Positions 24,104-32,231 of a stretch of 64,000 nucleotides of DNA are shown one piece after another (within the stretch, counting starts at the first letter, position 1; each line of letters begins with the position of its first letter). A program made the position numbers and the translations under genes. The notes beneath the pieces are model-generated. The model was not told the origin of the DNA, ran no database searches, and saw only the letters and a program-made list of their open reading frames with translations. Source of the DNA: an uncultured Sphingomonas sp. (lineage in GTDB: Bacteria > Pseudomonadota > Alphaproteobacteria > Sphingomonadales > Sphingomonadaceae); contig CAJYLV010000029.1 in assembly GCA_913776255.1 (NCBI GenBank), forward strand, positions 1 through 64,000, given 5' to 3'.

Positions 24104-26418
24104 CAACGGCGCTCCGTCAACTGCACGCTGGCGACGGCGTAGTAAGGATCGCTGGTCGGCGAAGTGAACTGAAAACAAACGTCCTGATCCCCGGTCATCT
24201 TCGGCAGACTGCCTTCGAAGGTGAAGCGTTGCGGCGCGGTGGCCGGATCGGGCAGCGGGAAGGCGCCGATCGCGACCGGCTTGGCGGTCTTGTCGCCCGC
24301 CTCCTGCGCCTTCGTTGCGGCGGCGCAGCCAAACTGGACCAGCAACTCGCCATGCGGCGACACCGCGTAATGCTGGCGCAGCTTGCCGCCGTCGTGCCCG
24401 AGCGCCCAGTTGCGCGCCAGCCGCACCACCTCGACCTTGTACCCGCCCGCCACGTCCAGCGGCGCGGCCGGATAGACCGCGCAGGTGTTGAACAGATTGA
24501 GGTTGAAGGCGGGCGACGTCTCGGTCGCATCCGGCGTGAGCGGCACGCGCAGCCCGAACGGTCCGGTGCCGCACGGCGCGAGATCGTTGTTGCCGCGCAG
24601 CAGCAGCGCGGTGCGCGACGTGTCGAATTGCCGGACCGCGGCGGTCGGTTGCCCGGCCGAGTCGAAGGCGGCGGCGCGCACGATCACGCCGGGCGTCAGC
24701 GACAGCGGCGTGCGATAGGCGCGCGACGTGGCGGTCGGCGTGCGGCCATCGGTCGTGTAGCGGATCGTGCCATAGCCCGCCTGCGTCGCGAGCGTCAGCG
24801 GCGCCCGGCCGTTGCGCAGCGCGTCGCCGCGCGACCCCGACACCGCGAAGTCGACCGCGAACGCGCTGTCCGCGACCGTGACGCCGCCGCTGGTCCAGCG
24901 CGCCATCTGGCGCTGCACGCGCGGCAGGAAGCCGTTCAGATCGCGCTTGTCCTTCGCGGACCAGGTGATCTCGGCAAGCGCGGCGGCGCGCGGGAAGATA
25001 TGGAATTGCACCGCGGCCGGGGTGACCAGATATTCGCTCCAGACGTTGCCCTGCGCGCCGAGCACGTGATGCGCGCGGTCGGCGGGAATGCCGGCGGGCA
25101 TCGGATCATAGCCATAGACGTCGGCGAGCGAGCTGACCACGTTCTGCCCCGGCACTTCGGTGGGAAGGTTGCTCTGCACGCGGTCGAGATACAGCGGCGT
25201 GCCCGGCGACAGTACCACGTCATGCCCCAGATTGGCGGCGGCGACCGCGCCCTGTTCGCCGCGCCACGACATCACCGACGCCGATGCGGGCAGCCCACCC
25301 TCGAGGATCTCGTCCCAGCCGATCAGGCGGCGGCCCTTGCTCTGGAGATAGGCGCCGAACTGGTCGATCATCCAGCTTTGCAGCGCATCCTCGTCCTTCA
25401 GCCCCAGCGCCTTGATCTGCGCCTGCACCTCGGGGCTGCGCTGCCACTGGTCCTTCAGCGCCTCGTCGCCGCCGAGATGGACATAGGTGCCCGGAAAGAC
25501 GTCGGTCAGCTCGTCGAGCACATCCTTGACGAACGCGATCCCCTTCGGCCCCGGATTGAACAGATAGGGTTCGATCCCCCAGCGATTGCCGACCGGCGGC
25601 CGGTCGCCGAGAATGCCGAGCTCGGGATAGGTGGCGACCAGCGCGACGGCGTGGCCGGGCAGGTCGATCTCCGGCACGATCGTGATGCCGCGTGCGCCGG
25701 CATAGGCGACCAGCGCGCGCAGCTCGTCCTGGGTGTAGAAACCACCGACCCTCGTCGCGGGGGCGGCGCCGCCGATCGAGGGCGCCGCGCGCCACGCACC
25801 GGTTTCGGTCAGCTTGGGATAGCGTTTCACCTCGAACCGCCAGCCCTGATCGTCGGTCAGGTGCAGGTGGAGCGTGTTGAGCTTCACCGCCGCCATCTGG
25901 TCGACGATCCGCCGCAACTCCGCCATCGGCAGGAAATGCCGCGCGGGGTCGATCATCAGGCCGCGCCATCCGAAGCGCGGCGCGTCATCGATCGTCACCG
26001 CCGCGACGCGCACCGGCTGGCCGGTGCGGGCATCGGGGCTGAGCAGCTGGACGAGCGTCATCGCGCCGTGGACGAACCCGGCCGGGGTGTTTGCGAGGAT
26101 GCGGATGCCGTCGCGCGCCGCGATCAGGCGATAGGCTTCCGCACCGGTGATGCCCGCATCCTGCTCGAAGCGGATGCGCGCCGTGCCTTCGGTGATCGCG
26201 AGTTGCAGCCCGCGGGTGGTGCGCACGTGCTCGACCAGCAGCTGCGCGGCCGCGGCGGCCGGTGCCGCTGCGCTGACGGTCGCGCCGTCGCCGATCGTTA
26301 CGCTGCCTGCGCCGGGCACCATCTTCTGCGGCAACGGCAACAAGGACTGCGCACCGCCCGGTGTGGCGAGGCACGTCATTGAAATGACTGCAATTGCGGT
26401 CGCGCAGGGATGGCGCAT
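24103..26418 (-). CDS. Beta-N-acetylhexosaminidase, GH20, exported
   Basis: Releases terminal GlcNAc, here probably from the chitobiose core and antennae. The 771-residue product has a signal peptide (MRHPCATAIAVISMTCLATPGGA), a GH20b N domain (LLPLPQKM...), and a GH20 barrel with RGLMIDPARHF, NTLHLHLTDDQGWRFE, IVPEIDLPGHA, the catalytic Asp-Glu pair in VHLGGDEAL, GWDEIL and the late GAQGNVWSEYL. A chitobiase-type C-terminal beta domain and an extra beta-rich end (about 630-771) follow. The start at 26418 has AAGGAG five bases upstream; the longer open frame is rejected. First gene of the GH20-GH2-GH3 unit. Confidence 0.94.
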   Translation of the reverse strand: MRHPCATAIAVISMTCLATPGGAQSLLPLPQKMVPGAGSVTIGDGATVSAAAPAAAAAQLLVEHVRTTRGLQLAITEGTARIRFEQDAGITGAEAYRLIAARDGIRILANTPAGFVHGAMTLVQLLSPDARTGQPVRVAAVTIDDAPRFGWRGLMIDPARHFLPMAELRRIVDQMAAVKLNTLHLHLTDDQGWRFEVKRYPKLTETGAWRAAPSIGGAAPATRVGGFYTQDELRALVAYAGARGITIVPEIDLPGHAVALVATYPELGILGDRPPVGNRWGIEPYLFNPGPKGIAFVKDVLDELTDVFPGTYVHLGGDEALKDQWQRSPEVQAQIKALGLKDEDALQSWMIDQFGAYLQSKGRRLIGWDEILEGGLPASASVMSWRGEQGAVAAANLGHDVVLSPGTPLYLDRVQSNLPTEVPGQNVVSSLADVYGYDPMPAGIPADRAHHVLGAQGNVWSEYLVTPAAVQFHIFPRAAALAEITWSAKDKRDLNGFLPRVQRQMARWTSGGVTVADSAFAVDFAVSGSRGDALRNGRAPLTLATQAGYGTIRYTTDGRTPTATSRAYRTPLSLTPGVIVRAAAFDSAGQPTAAVRQFDTSRTALLLRGNNDLAPCGTGPFGLRVPLTPDATETSPAFNLNLFNTCAVYPAAPLDVAGGYKVEVVRLARNWALGHDGGKLRQHYAVSPHGELLVQFGCAAATKAQEAGDKTAKPVAIGAFPLPDPATAPQRFTFEGSLPKMTGDQDVCFQFTSPTSDPYYAVASVQLTERR

Positions 26419-26429
26419 CGCTGCTCCTT

Positions 26430-26446
26430 GGTTCTGTTTTGGTATT
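26430..26446 (+). promoter_or_regulatory. Candidate operator: GGTTCT-N5-GGTATT
   Basis: GGTTCT-GTTTT-GGTATT, written on the plus strand; in the direction of the GH20 gene it reads AATACC-N5-AGAACC. It starts 12 bases before the GH20 start, a position that would suit a repressor. The same pattern with the same spacing occurs at 29472-29488 and 38821-38837. The regulator is unknown; the GntR-family protein at 29730 is the obvious candidate. Confidence 0.5.
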
Positions 26447-26491
26447 GAGGGCATCATGCCGACCCCAGCCGCGCGCGTCCATGCCGCGGGC

Positions 26492-26524
26492 AAAAAAAAT
26501 GGGCCTCCGCGCAAGCGGAGGCCC
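26492..26524 (-). terminator. Intrinsic terminator of the first TonB receptor gene
   Basis: A perfect 10-bp stem (GGGCCTCCGC / GCGGAGGCCC, four-base loop) followed on the minus strand by a run of T (A8 at 26492-26499 on the plus strand). It lies 30 bases after the receptor stop and isolates the receptor from the GH20 unit downstream. Confidence 0.92.
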
Positions 26525-26553
26525 AGGGCAGGAAATGATCTAAGTTGCTGAGG

Positions 26554-29385
26554 TTACAGGCGGAACGTCACGCTGCCGACGAAGGTGCGGCCATTCTTGT
26601 AGAAGGCCGACGGACGGTCGGGCGTGCCGCTGTACTGGAGATAGGTTTCGTCCAGCAGGTTCTGTGCGTTGACGGTCAGCGAGATGTTCTTGGTCAGCGC
26701 CAGCGACGCGGAGGCGTCGAGCTGGTTGTACGGCGCGACCATCTCGAACGAGTTCAGGCGCCCGATCGAGCGGAAATAGGACGAGCGATAGTTGTAGCTG
26801 ACGCGCGCCTGGAACGGTCCCTTCTCGAAATAGGGGATCACGTTGACGGTGTGCTTCGACAGATACGGCAGGTTCAGCGCACCCTCGATGCCCGGGATTA
26901 CCGAGGCCGAGCTGTCCTGATAGGCATAGTTCGCCTGGATGCCGAACCCGCCCCAGATCTCGGCCTGACCGTTGACCAGCACGCCGTTGACCTTCGCCTT
27001 GCCGGCATTGATCGGGCTGTTGACGCGATAGGTGTTGATGACGCGGCCTTCGAGCGAATTGTAGAAGCTCTGCCCGGTCTGCGTCGTGGTGATGATATAG
27101 TTGCTGATCTCGCGACGATAGAGTTCGAGCGACAGCAACGCACCGGCGCGGGGATAGAATTCCGCGGTGATCTCGTAGTTGGTCGATTCGTACGGCTTCA
27201 GGTTCGGGTTGCCACCGCCGGCATCGAACGTGACGTCGTTCTGCGAGATCGACGCCGCCAGATCCTGATAGCGCGGACGCGAGATCACCTTGGCGGCCGC
27301 GCCACGCACGATGAGCTGCGGCGAGACCTCATAGGCCACGTTCAGCGCGGGCAGGAACTTCAGATAGTCGGTCGAGGTGCTGGTCGGCACCGGGACCGGA
27401 TTGTCGTTGCCCGGTGTCGGCAGCGACAGCGCGTAATAGGAAGCGTCGTGCGTGTAGACCAGACGGCCGCCGAGATTGCCGCGCAGCCCGTTCTGATCGA
27501 AATTGACCTGGATATAGCTCGCCGCCGTGCGCTCCTCGACGCGCGTCGACGCGCCGACCTTGTAGAACAGCGGCGTGTTGATGCTGTTCGCGAGGATGTC
27601 GATCACCGCCTCGCGCGGCAGGTTGAGGTACTTGGTCGCAGTGCCCGAGCCGCCCGAGCCGTCGAAGATGCCGTCCGGCGTGGTAAGCGTGGTGACGCCG
27701 AGCTGCGAACCGTCCTTCGAGGTGGTCAGATAGCTGTTGATGCCACGCGCATCGATCTTGTTGACGTGATCGGTGATCCGCGCGCCGACCAGCAGCTGCT
27801 TGAAGAAGCCGTCGCCCAGCGGCACCACCGCATCGAAGCCGCCGAACGCGTCGCGGTCGGTGGTGACGCTATAGTCCTGTCCGCCGATCTGCGCCGCGTT
27901 GAGCTGCGCACCGTTGACGTTGAACGGACGGCCCTCGATCGTGACCGGGTTGTTGCTCGGGTTGGTGAAGTAATTGGCCGGGTTGGTGAGGTCGCCGGTG
28001 AAGTTCACCTCGGCCGTGGTCGGCGAGATCGCATAGCTGAACGGCAGCTTGGTCTGGACGTTGAACAGATATTCGGGATTGCGCCCGCCGGTCGCCTTGC
28101 TCCATCCGGCCACGAACGACACCTTGGCGCCGTCGTCGCCTTCCCAGTCGGCGAAGAAATTGAGGTTGTCGGTCTTCAGCTTGGTCGAGCGCACCAGCGT
28201 ATCGAGCTGCGCGTTGCGCTGGCTGGTCGCCGCGCCGAAGCTGGCGTTGGTGATGACGCCGTTCGAGATCGTCGCGGACTGCAGGTCCGCGCCGCTCCAT
28301 GCGCCCGGGATCGTGTACATCGACTGGCTGTAGTTGTTGTAATTGCCGTCGATGTGCAGGCCGTTCAGCGTCAGCGTCAGGTTGCTGGCGGGACGATATT
28401 GGACAGTGCCCGACACGCTGGTGCGCTCGCGCTGCTGCTGGAAATAGGCGTAGTTGATCCCGAACGGCAGCGTCGCGGCGGCGAGGTCGTTGCGCGTGCC
28501 GCCCGTCACGGTCGCATTCGGGTTCTTCAGCACCGCCTGCCCGTTCGCGTCGCGGACGAGGTTGAGGTTGCCGTTGGCGTCGCGGGTCGGGTCGCCCTTG
28601 GCGTCGTTGATCGTCTGGAACAGGCGACCGTCGGCCTGTTCGTAGCCGAAGAACTCGACGCCGGCGCGGACCAGCTGCTGCTTGTCATAGGTGCCGGCGA
28701 CGAGGAAGCCGAACGTCTCGTCCGCGTTCTTCCAGCTGTACAGCCCCGAACCGCGGACGCTGCCCTTCTCCGAACGGTCGTTGTAGGTGTAGCCACCCGA
28801 CGCGAACAGCGAATTGGCGTCCAGCTCGAGCGGGCGGCGCGTGCGCACGATCACCGTGCCGCCGAGGCTGCCGTCCTCGAGCCGCGCCTCGGGCGACTTG
28901 TAGACCTCGAGCCGGTCGACCAGCTCGGGGGCGAGCAGCGAATAGTTGAAGGTCCGGCTCGACGGATCGTTGTCGTTGCCGCCCCAGTCGGCCGACGCGA
29001 GCGCATGGCCGTCGAGCAGCATGCGGTTGAGCGCCGGATCGGTGCCGAGGATCGCGACCTTCTCGCCCTCGCCGAAGCGGCGGTCGATCGACACGCCGGG
29101 GATGTGCGCGAGCGACTCGGCGACGTTGCGGTCGGGGAACTTGCCGATGTCCTCGGCCGAGATCGCGTCGACCACCGCATTGGCGTTGCGCTTCAGCTCG
29201 ATCGCCTGGCGGAGGCTGCCGGCATAGCCGGTGACGACGATATCGTCGCCGACGGTGCCGTCGGTCGATGCGGTGTCGGGAGCGGTGCTCGACGGCGGCG
29301 TGGCCGGAGCCTGCTGCGCCTGCGCGCTGGTGGCGGCGAAGCCGATCATGGCGGTGGAAACCAGCATCATCTGACGCAAGCGCAT
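26554..29385 (-). CDS. TonB-dependent outer-membrane receptor
   Basis: A 943-residue TonB-dependent transporter for active uptake across the outer membrane. The signal peptide (MRLRQMMLVSTAMIGFAATSAQA) is followed by a TonB box-like DDIVVTGYAGSLRQAIE, the plug (ISAEDIGKFPDRNVAESLAHIPGVSIDR, SSRTFNYSLLAPELVDRLEVYKSPEARLEDGSLGG), a 22-strand barrel region and the terminal aromatic-ended strand (FVGSVTFRL). This is the plug type found in many glycan-related receptors of Caulobacter, Xanthomonas and sphingomonads. There is no SusD partner. GAGGGGG lies seven bases before the start. It is divergent from the GntR gene; a glycan or glyco-asparagine substrate is inferred from context. Confidence 0.93.
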   Translation of the reverse strand: MRLRQMMLVSTAMIGFAATSAQAQQAPATPPSSTAPDTASTDGTVGDDIVVTGYAGSLRQAIELKRNANAVVDAISAEDIGKFPDRNVAESLAHIPGVSIDRRFGEGEKVAILGTDPALNRMLLDGHALASADWGGNDNDPSSRTFNYSLLAPELVDRLEVYKSPEARLEDGSLGGTVIVRTRRPLELDANSLFASGGYTYNDRSEKGSVRGSGLYSWKNADETFGFLVAGTYDKQQLVRAGVEFFGYEQADGRLFQTINDAKGDPTRDANGNLNLVRDANGQAVLKNPNATVTGGTRNDLAAATLPFGINYAYFQQQRERTSVSGTVQYRPASNLTLTLNGLHIDGNYNNYSQSMYTIPGAWSGADLQSATISNGVITNASFGAATSQRNAQLDTLVRSTKLKTDNLNFFADWEGDDGAKVSFVAGWSKATGGRNPEYLFNVQTKLPFSYAISPTTAEVNFTGDLTNPANYFTNPSNNPVTIEGRPFNVNGAQLNAAQIGGQDYSVTTDRDAFGGFDAVVPLGDGFFKQLLVGARITDHVNKIDARGINSYLTTSKDGSQLGVTTLTTPDGIFDGSGGSGTATKYLNLPREAVIDILANSINTPLFYKVGASTRVEERTAASYIQVNFDQNGLRGNLGGRLVYTHDASYYALSLPTPGNDNPVPVPTSTSTDYLKFLPALNVAYEVSPQLIVRGAAAKVISRPRYQDLAASISQNDVTFDAGGGNPNLKPYESTNYEITAEFYPRAGALLSLELYRREISNYIITTTQTGQSFYNSLEGRVINTYRVNSPINAGKAKVNGVLVNGQAEIWGGFGIQANYAYQDSSASVIPGIEGALNLPYLSKHTVNVIPYFEKGPFQARVSYNYRSSYFRSIGRLNSFEMVAPYNQLDASASLALTKNISLTVNAQNLLDETYLQYSGTPDRPSAFYKNGRTFVGSVTFRL

Positions 29386-29471
29386 ATTTGAACCCCCTCA
29401 TATGCCCGTCCGCACGGGCGTTCTGGAAACGGACCTTGAACCAGCCGCTTGCCCGTAAGGCGGATCGCATC

Positions 29472-29497
29472 GGTTCTGGACTGGTCTTATAACCAAT
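29472..29497. promoter_or_regulatory. Candidate operator between the receptor and GntR genes
   Basis: GGTTCT-GGACT-GGTCTT repeats the direct-repeat motif seen at 26430 and 38821. The right half also forms TGGT-CTTATA-ACCA (29482-29495), an inverted repeat close in style to the TGGTCTAGACCA sites of HutC-type GlcNAc regulators. It lies 87 bases upstream of the receptor start and about 240 upstream of the regulator. Confidence 0.45.
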
Positions 29498-29529
29498 GTG
29501 GATCAGGCCGGACATACCCCGTTACGAAA

Positions 29530-29558
29530 TTGTTTCATCCGCAAAAGGAATTTTTAAT
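29530..29558 (+). promoter_or_regulatory. Possible promoter of the GntR regulator
   Basis: TTGTTT (29530-29535) and TTTAAT (29553-29558), 17 bases apart, fit a sigma-70-like promoter in an AT-rich stretch unusual for this GC-rich window. The leader to the start codon would be about 165 bases. The rest of the 344-base gap shows nothing else I can name. Confidence 0.4.
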
Positions 29559-29729
29559 CTTTTCTCGGACGGTGTGGTTTTTTGGCGACATACGGGCCGA
29601 TCGCGCGCACCGTCGGTGTCGCGGCTGGTATCAGTGGGGCGGACCACGGGCTTGCGCGACGTCAGGCTTGGGCTACGGTTGCGTCAAAGCGATAAGTCCG
29701 CGCGGGCGCGGCGACAGGAAGGAATGCGG

Positions 29730-30467
29730 ATGGCCTTTTCGGACGAGGTGGGACGGTTTCGGGAGGGCAATGCCGCGCCGCTCTATCTCCAGCTGCAACA
29801 GGTCATCCGCGAGGCGATCGACGGCGGTGTGCTCAACCAGGGTGACGCGATTCCCGCCGAACGCGATCTGGCGGTCGAGTATGACGTGTCGCGGATCACG
29901 GTGCGCAAGGCGATCGGCGGCTTGGTCGAGGATGGCCTGCTGACGCGGCGGCGCGGGGCGGGGACGTTCGTCGCCGGGCGCGTCGAGAAGAGCTTCTCGA
30001 AGCTGTCGTCCTTCTCCGAGGACATGGCCGCGCGCGGCAAGACCGCGTCGAGCAGCTGGATCAGCCGCGTCGCCAGCACCGTGAACCCCGAGGAGAGCAT
30101 GGCGCTGGGCCTGTCGCCGGGCGCGCCGGTGTTCCGCTTCCAGCGCATCCGCCATGCCGACAACGAGCCGATGGCGCTAGAGCTGTCGGCGATCGCGGGC
30201 TATTGTCTGCCGTCGGTCGAGGCGGTTCAGGATTCGCTCTACAGCGCGCTCGACAAGGCCGGCAGCCGCCCGGTGCGCGCGCTCCAGCGGTTGCGCGCGG
30301 TGCCGTTCGGGCCGGACCATGCCAAGATGCTGGGGGTCGACGCCGGTCATGCCGGGCTGCTGATCGAGCGCCGCGGGTTCCGCCGCGACGGGCGCGCGGT
30401 GGAGTTTACGCGCTCCTATTATCGCGGTGACGCCTACGATTTCGTCGCGGAACTGTCGGACCTCTAA
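29730..30467 (+). CDS. GntR/HutC-family transcriptional regulator (NagR-like)
   Basis: A 245-residue repressor-type regulator: an N-terminal winged helix (PLYLQLQQVIREAIDGGVLNQGDAIPAERDLAVEYDVSRITVRKAI...GLLTRRRGAGTFV) and a C-terminal UTRA ligand domain (PVFRFQRIRHADNEPMALE, the late FTRSYYRGDAYDFVAEL). HutC members of this kind often sense GlcNAc-6-P or GlcN-6-P. The start at 29730 is preferred over the ATG at 29724 because AAGGA is then six bases upstream rather than touching the codon. Standing between the receptor and the nag genes, it is the likely master regulator of the locus. Confidence 0.9.
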   Translation: MAFSDEVGRFREGNAAPLYLQLQQVIREAIDGGVLNQGDAIPAERDLAVEYDVSRITVRKAIGGLVEDGLLTRRRGAGTFVAGRVEKSFSKLSSFSEDMAARGKTASSSWISRVASTVNPEESMALGLSPGAPVFRFQRIRHADNEPMALELSAIAGYCLPSVEAVQDSLYSALDKAGSRPVRALQRLRAVPFGPDHAKMLGVDAGHAGLLIERRGFRRDGRAVEFTRSYYRGDAYDFVAELSDL

Positions 30468-30476
30468 ACGCCGGCC

Positions 30477-30515
30477 GTCGTCCCGGACCTGATCCGGGAC
30501 CCCGCTTCTTCTCGA
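30477..30515. repeat. Palindromic repeat, family B (half copy)
   Basis: GTCCCGGACCTGATCCGGGAC followed by CCCGCTTCTTCT fills the short gap between the GntR and nagE stop codons. The inverted repeat could also serve as a bidirectional terminator, although no long T run follows. Confidence 0.65.
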
Positions 30516-30524
30516 CGGTTGCGC

Positions 30525-32231
30525 CTAATCGGTCAGTGCCGCCGCATCCGCCACCAGCAGGTGGAGCGTGCGATCCGCCGGGCGCGCCACCGCGCGGACG
30601 CCGAGCGCGCGCAACGCCGCCTCATCGACCGACCCCGCCGCCAGCGTCACGCGGACCCGGCCGGGATGGACGCTCGCCGACTGCACGTTCGCCGCGCCGC
30701 CCAGCGCCGCCAGCGTCGGTCCGGACAGCGCCACCGGCGCGTCGGCGGCGTCCTCGACGACGTTGACCGCCGCGACCGTCACCCCGCCGGCCGCGAGCGC
30801 GTCGCGGATCTCGACCGCGACGACGTCGGCGATCGGGCCGAGCACGACCTGCAACGCGGTCGGCGACGGGCGGATCAGCCCGCGGGCGCCGAGCGCCTTG
30901 AGCGCGGCATCGTCGACCGCCTGCTGGTCGCGGACGTTGAGCCGCAACCGCGTGGTGCACGCGCCGACCTCGACGAGGTTGGCCGCGCCGCCCAGCGCGC
31001 GCGCATAGGCCGCGCCGCGCTCGCCCGCCGCCACCGGCACCGCCGCCGCAGCCTCACCCTCGACCGGCTCGCGCCCCGGCGTCTTGAGGTCGAAGCGCGC
31101 GATGAAGAAGCGAAACAGCCCGTAATAGAGCGCAAAATACACCGCGCCGACCGGGAGCAGCAGCAGCGGCCGCGTCGCGAGCCGGAAGTTCAGCACGTAA
31201 TCGAGCAGCCCCGCCGAGAAGCCGAAGCCGAGCTTGACTCCCAGCGCATCCATCAGCGCCATCGACACGCCGGTCAGCACCGCATGGACCGCGTAGAGGA
31301 TCGGCGCGAGGAACATGAAGCTGAATTCGATCGGCTCGGTCACGCCGGTCAGCATCGAGGTGAGCGCGAGGCTGAACAGCATCCCGCCGATCGCCTTGCG
31401 CCGCTCGGGCAGTGCGGCATGGTACATGGCGAGGCAGGCGGCGGGCAGGCCGAACATCATCACCGGGAAGAAGCCCGCCATGAACGCGCCCGCGGTGGGA
31501 TCGCCCGCGAAGAAGCGCCGCAGGTCGCCGGTGCTGCCGTGATAGTCGCCCATCACGAACCACACGATGTTGTTGAGCAGATGGTGCAACCCGGTGACGA
31601 GCAGCAGGCGGTTGAGCAGCCCGAACAGGAACAGCCCCGCGCCGCCCGAGGCGGCGATGCCGTAGCTCAGCCGGTCGATCCCGCCCGCGATCGCCGCGAA
31701 GCCGGTGCCGATCACGACGGCGAGCACCAGCCCGGCCAGCCCGCTGACGATCGGCACGAAGCGGCGACCGCCGAAGAAGGCGAGGTATTCGGGTAGCTTG
31801 ATCGTCGAGAAGCGATTGTAGAACAGCCCGCCGACCAGTCCGGAGACGATCCCGGCCGGCACGTCCAGCCGCGCGATCGCCTTCGCCTTCCACGCCGCGA
31901 TCGCCAGATCGGCTGACGCGCCGGTCAGCCCGGCGGTGACCTCGGGGGGGACGACCAGCAGCACCTTGGCCGCCTCGGTCGCGACGAGGAAGCAGACCAC
32001 GCCCGCCAGACACGCCGCGCCATTGCCGTCGCGCGCGAAGCCGGTCGCGACCCCGATCGCGAACAGCAATCCGAGGTGCGAGAAGATCGCGTCGCCGGCC
32101 GCGCTGACAAACGCGATGTTCAGCAGGTCGGGCTGGCCGAGCCGCAGCAGCAGCCCGGCGATCGGCAGCACCGCGATCGGGAGCATCAACGCGCGGCCGA
32201 GCGGCTGGAGGGTGCCGAGGATCGACTTCAT
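30525..32231 (-). CDS. nagE: GlcNAc-type PTS permease, EIIC-EIIB with an extra EIIB-like domain
   Basis: Imports and phosphorylates N-acetylglucosamine. The 568-residue product has an EIIC membrane domain (about residues 1-365: MKSILGTLQPLGRALMLPIA, NNIVWFVMGDYHGSTGDLRRFFAGDPTAGAFMAGFFPVMMFGLPAA, TSMLTGVTEPIEFSFMFLAP) and an EIIB domain (about 400-480) with the phospho-acceptor Cys in VGACTTRLRL. The last 80 residues (LAALGGAANVQSASVHPGRVRVTL...) repeat the EIIB pattern but lack the Cys, so this domain cannot carry phosphate. The missing EIIA is supplied by the neighbouring fusion protein, whose stop overlaps this start (ATGA). Confidence 0.93.
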   Translation of the reverse strand: MKSILGTLQPLGRALMLPIAVLPIAGLLLRLGQPDLLNIAFVSAAGDAIFSHLGLLFAIGVATGFARDGNGAACLAGVVCFLVATEAAKVLLVVPPEVTAGLTGASADLAIAAWKAKAIARLDVPAGIVSGLVGGLFYNRFSTIKLPEYLAFFGGRRFVPIVSGLAGLVLAVVIGTGFAAIAGGIDRLSYGIAASGGAGLFLFGLLNRLLLVTGLHHLLNNIVWFVMGDYHGSTGDLRRFFAGDPTAGAFMAGFFPVMMFGLPAACLAMYHAALPERRKAIGGMLFSLALTSMLTGVTEPIEFSFMFLAPILYAVHAVLTGVSMALMDALGVKLGFGFSAGLLDYVLNFRLATRPLLLLPVGAVYFALYYGLFRFFIARFDLKTPGREPVEGEAAAAVPVAAGERGAAYARALGGAANLVEVGACTTRLRLNVRDQQAVDDAALKALGARGLIRPSPTALQVVLGPIADVVAVEIRDALAAGGVTVAAVNVVEDAADAPVALSGPTLAALGGAANVQSASVHPGRVRVTLAAGSVDEAALRALGVRAVARPADRTLHLLVADAAALTD

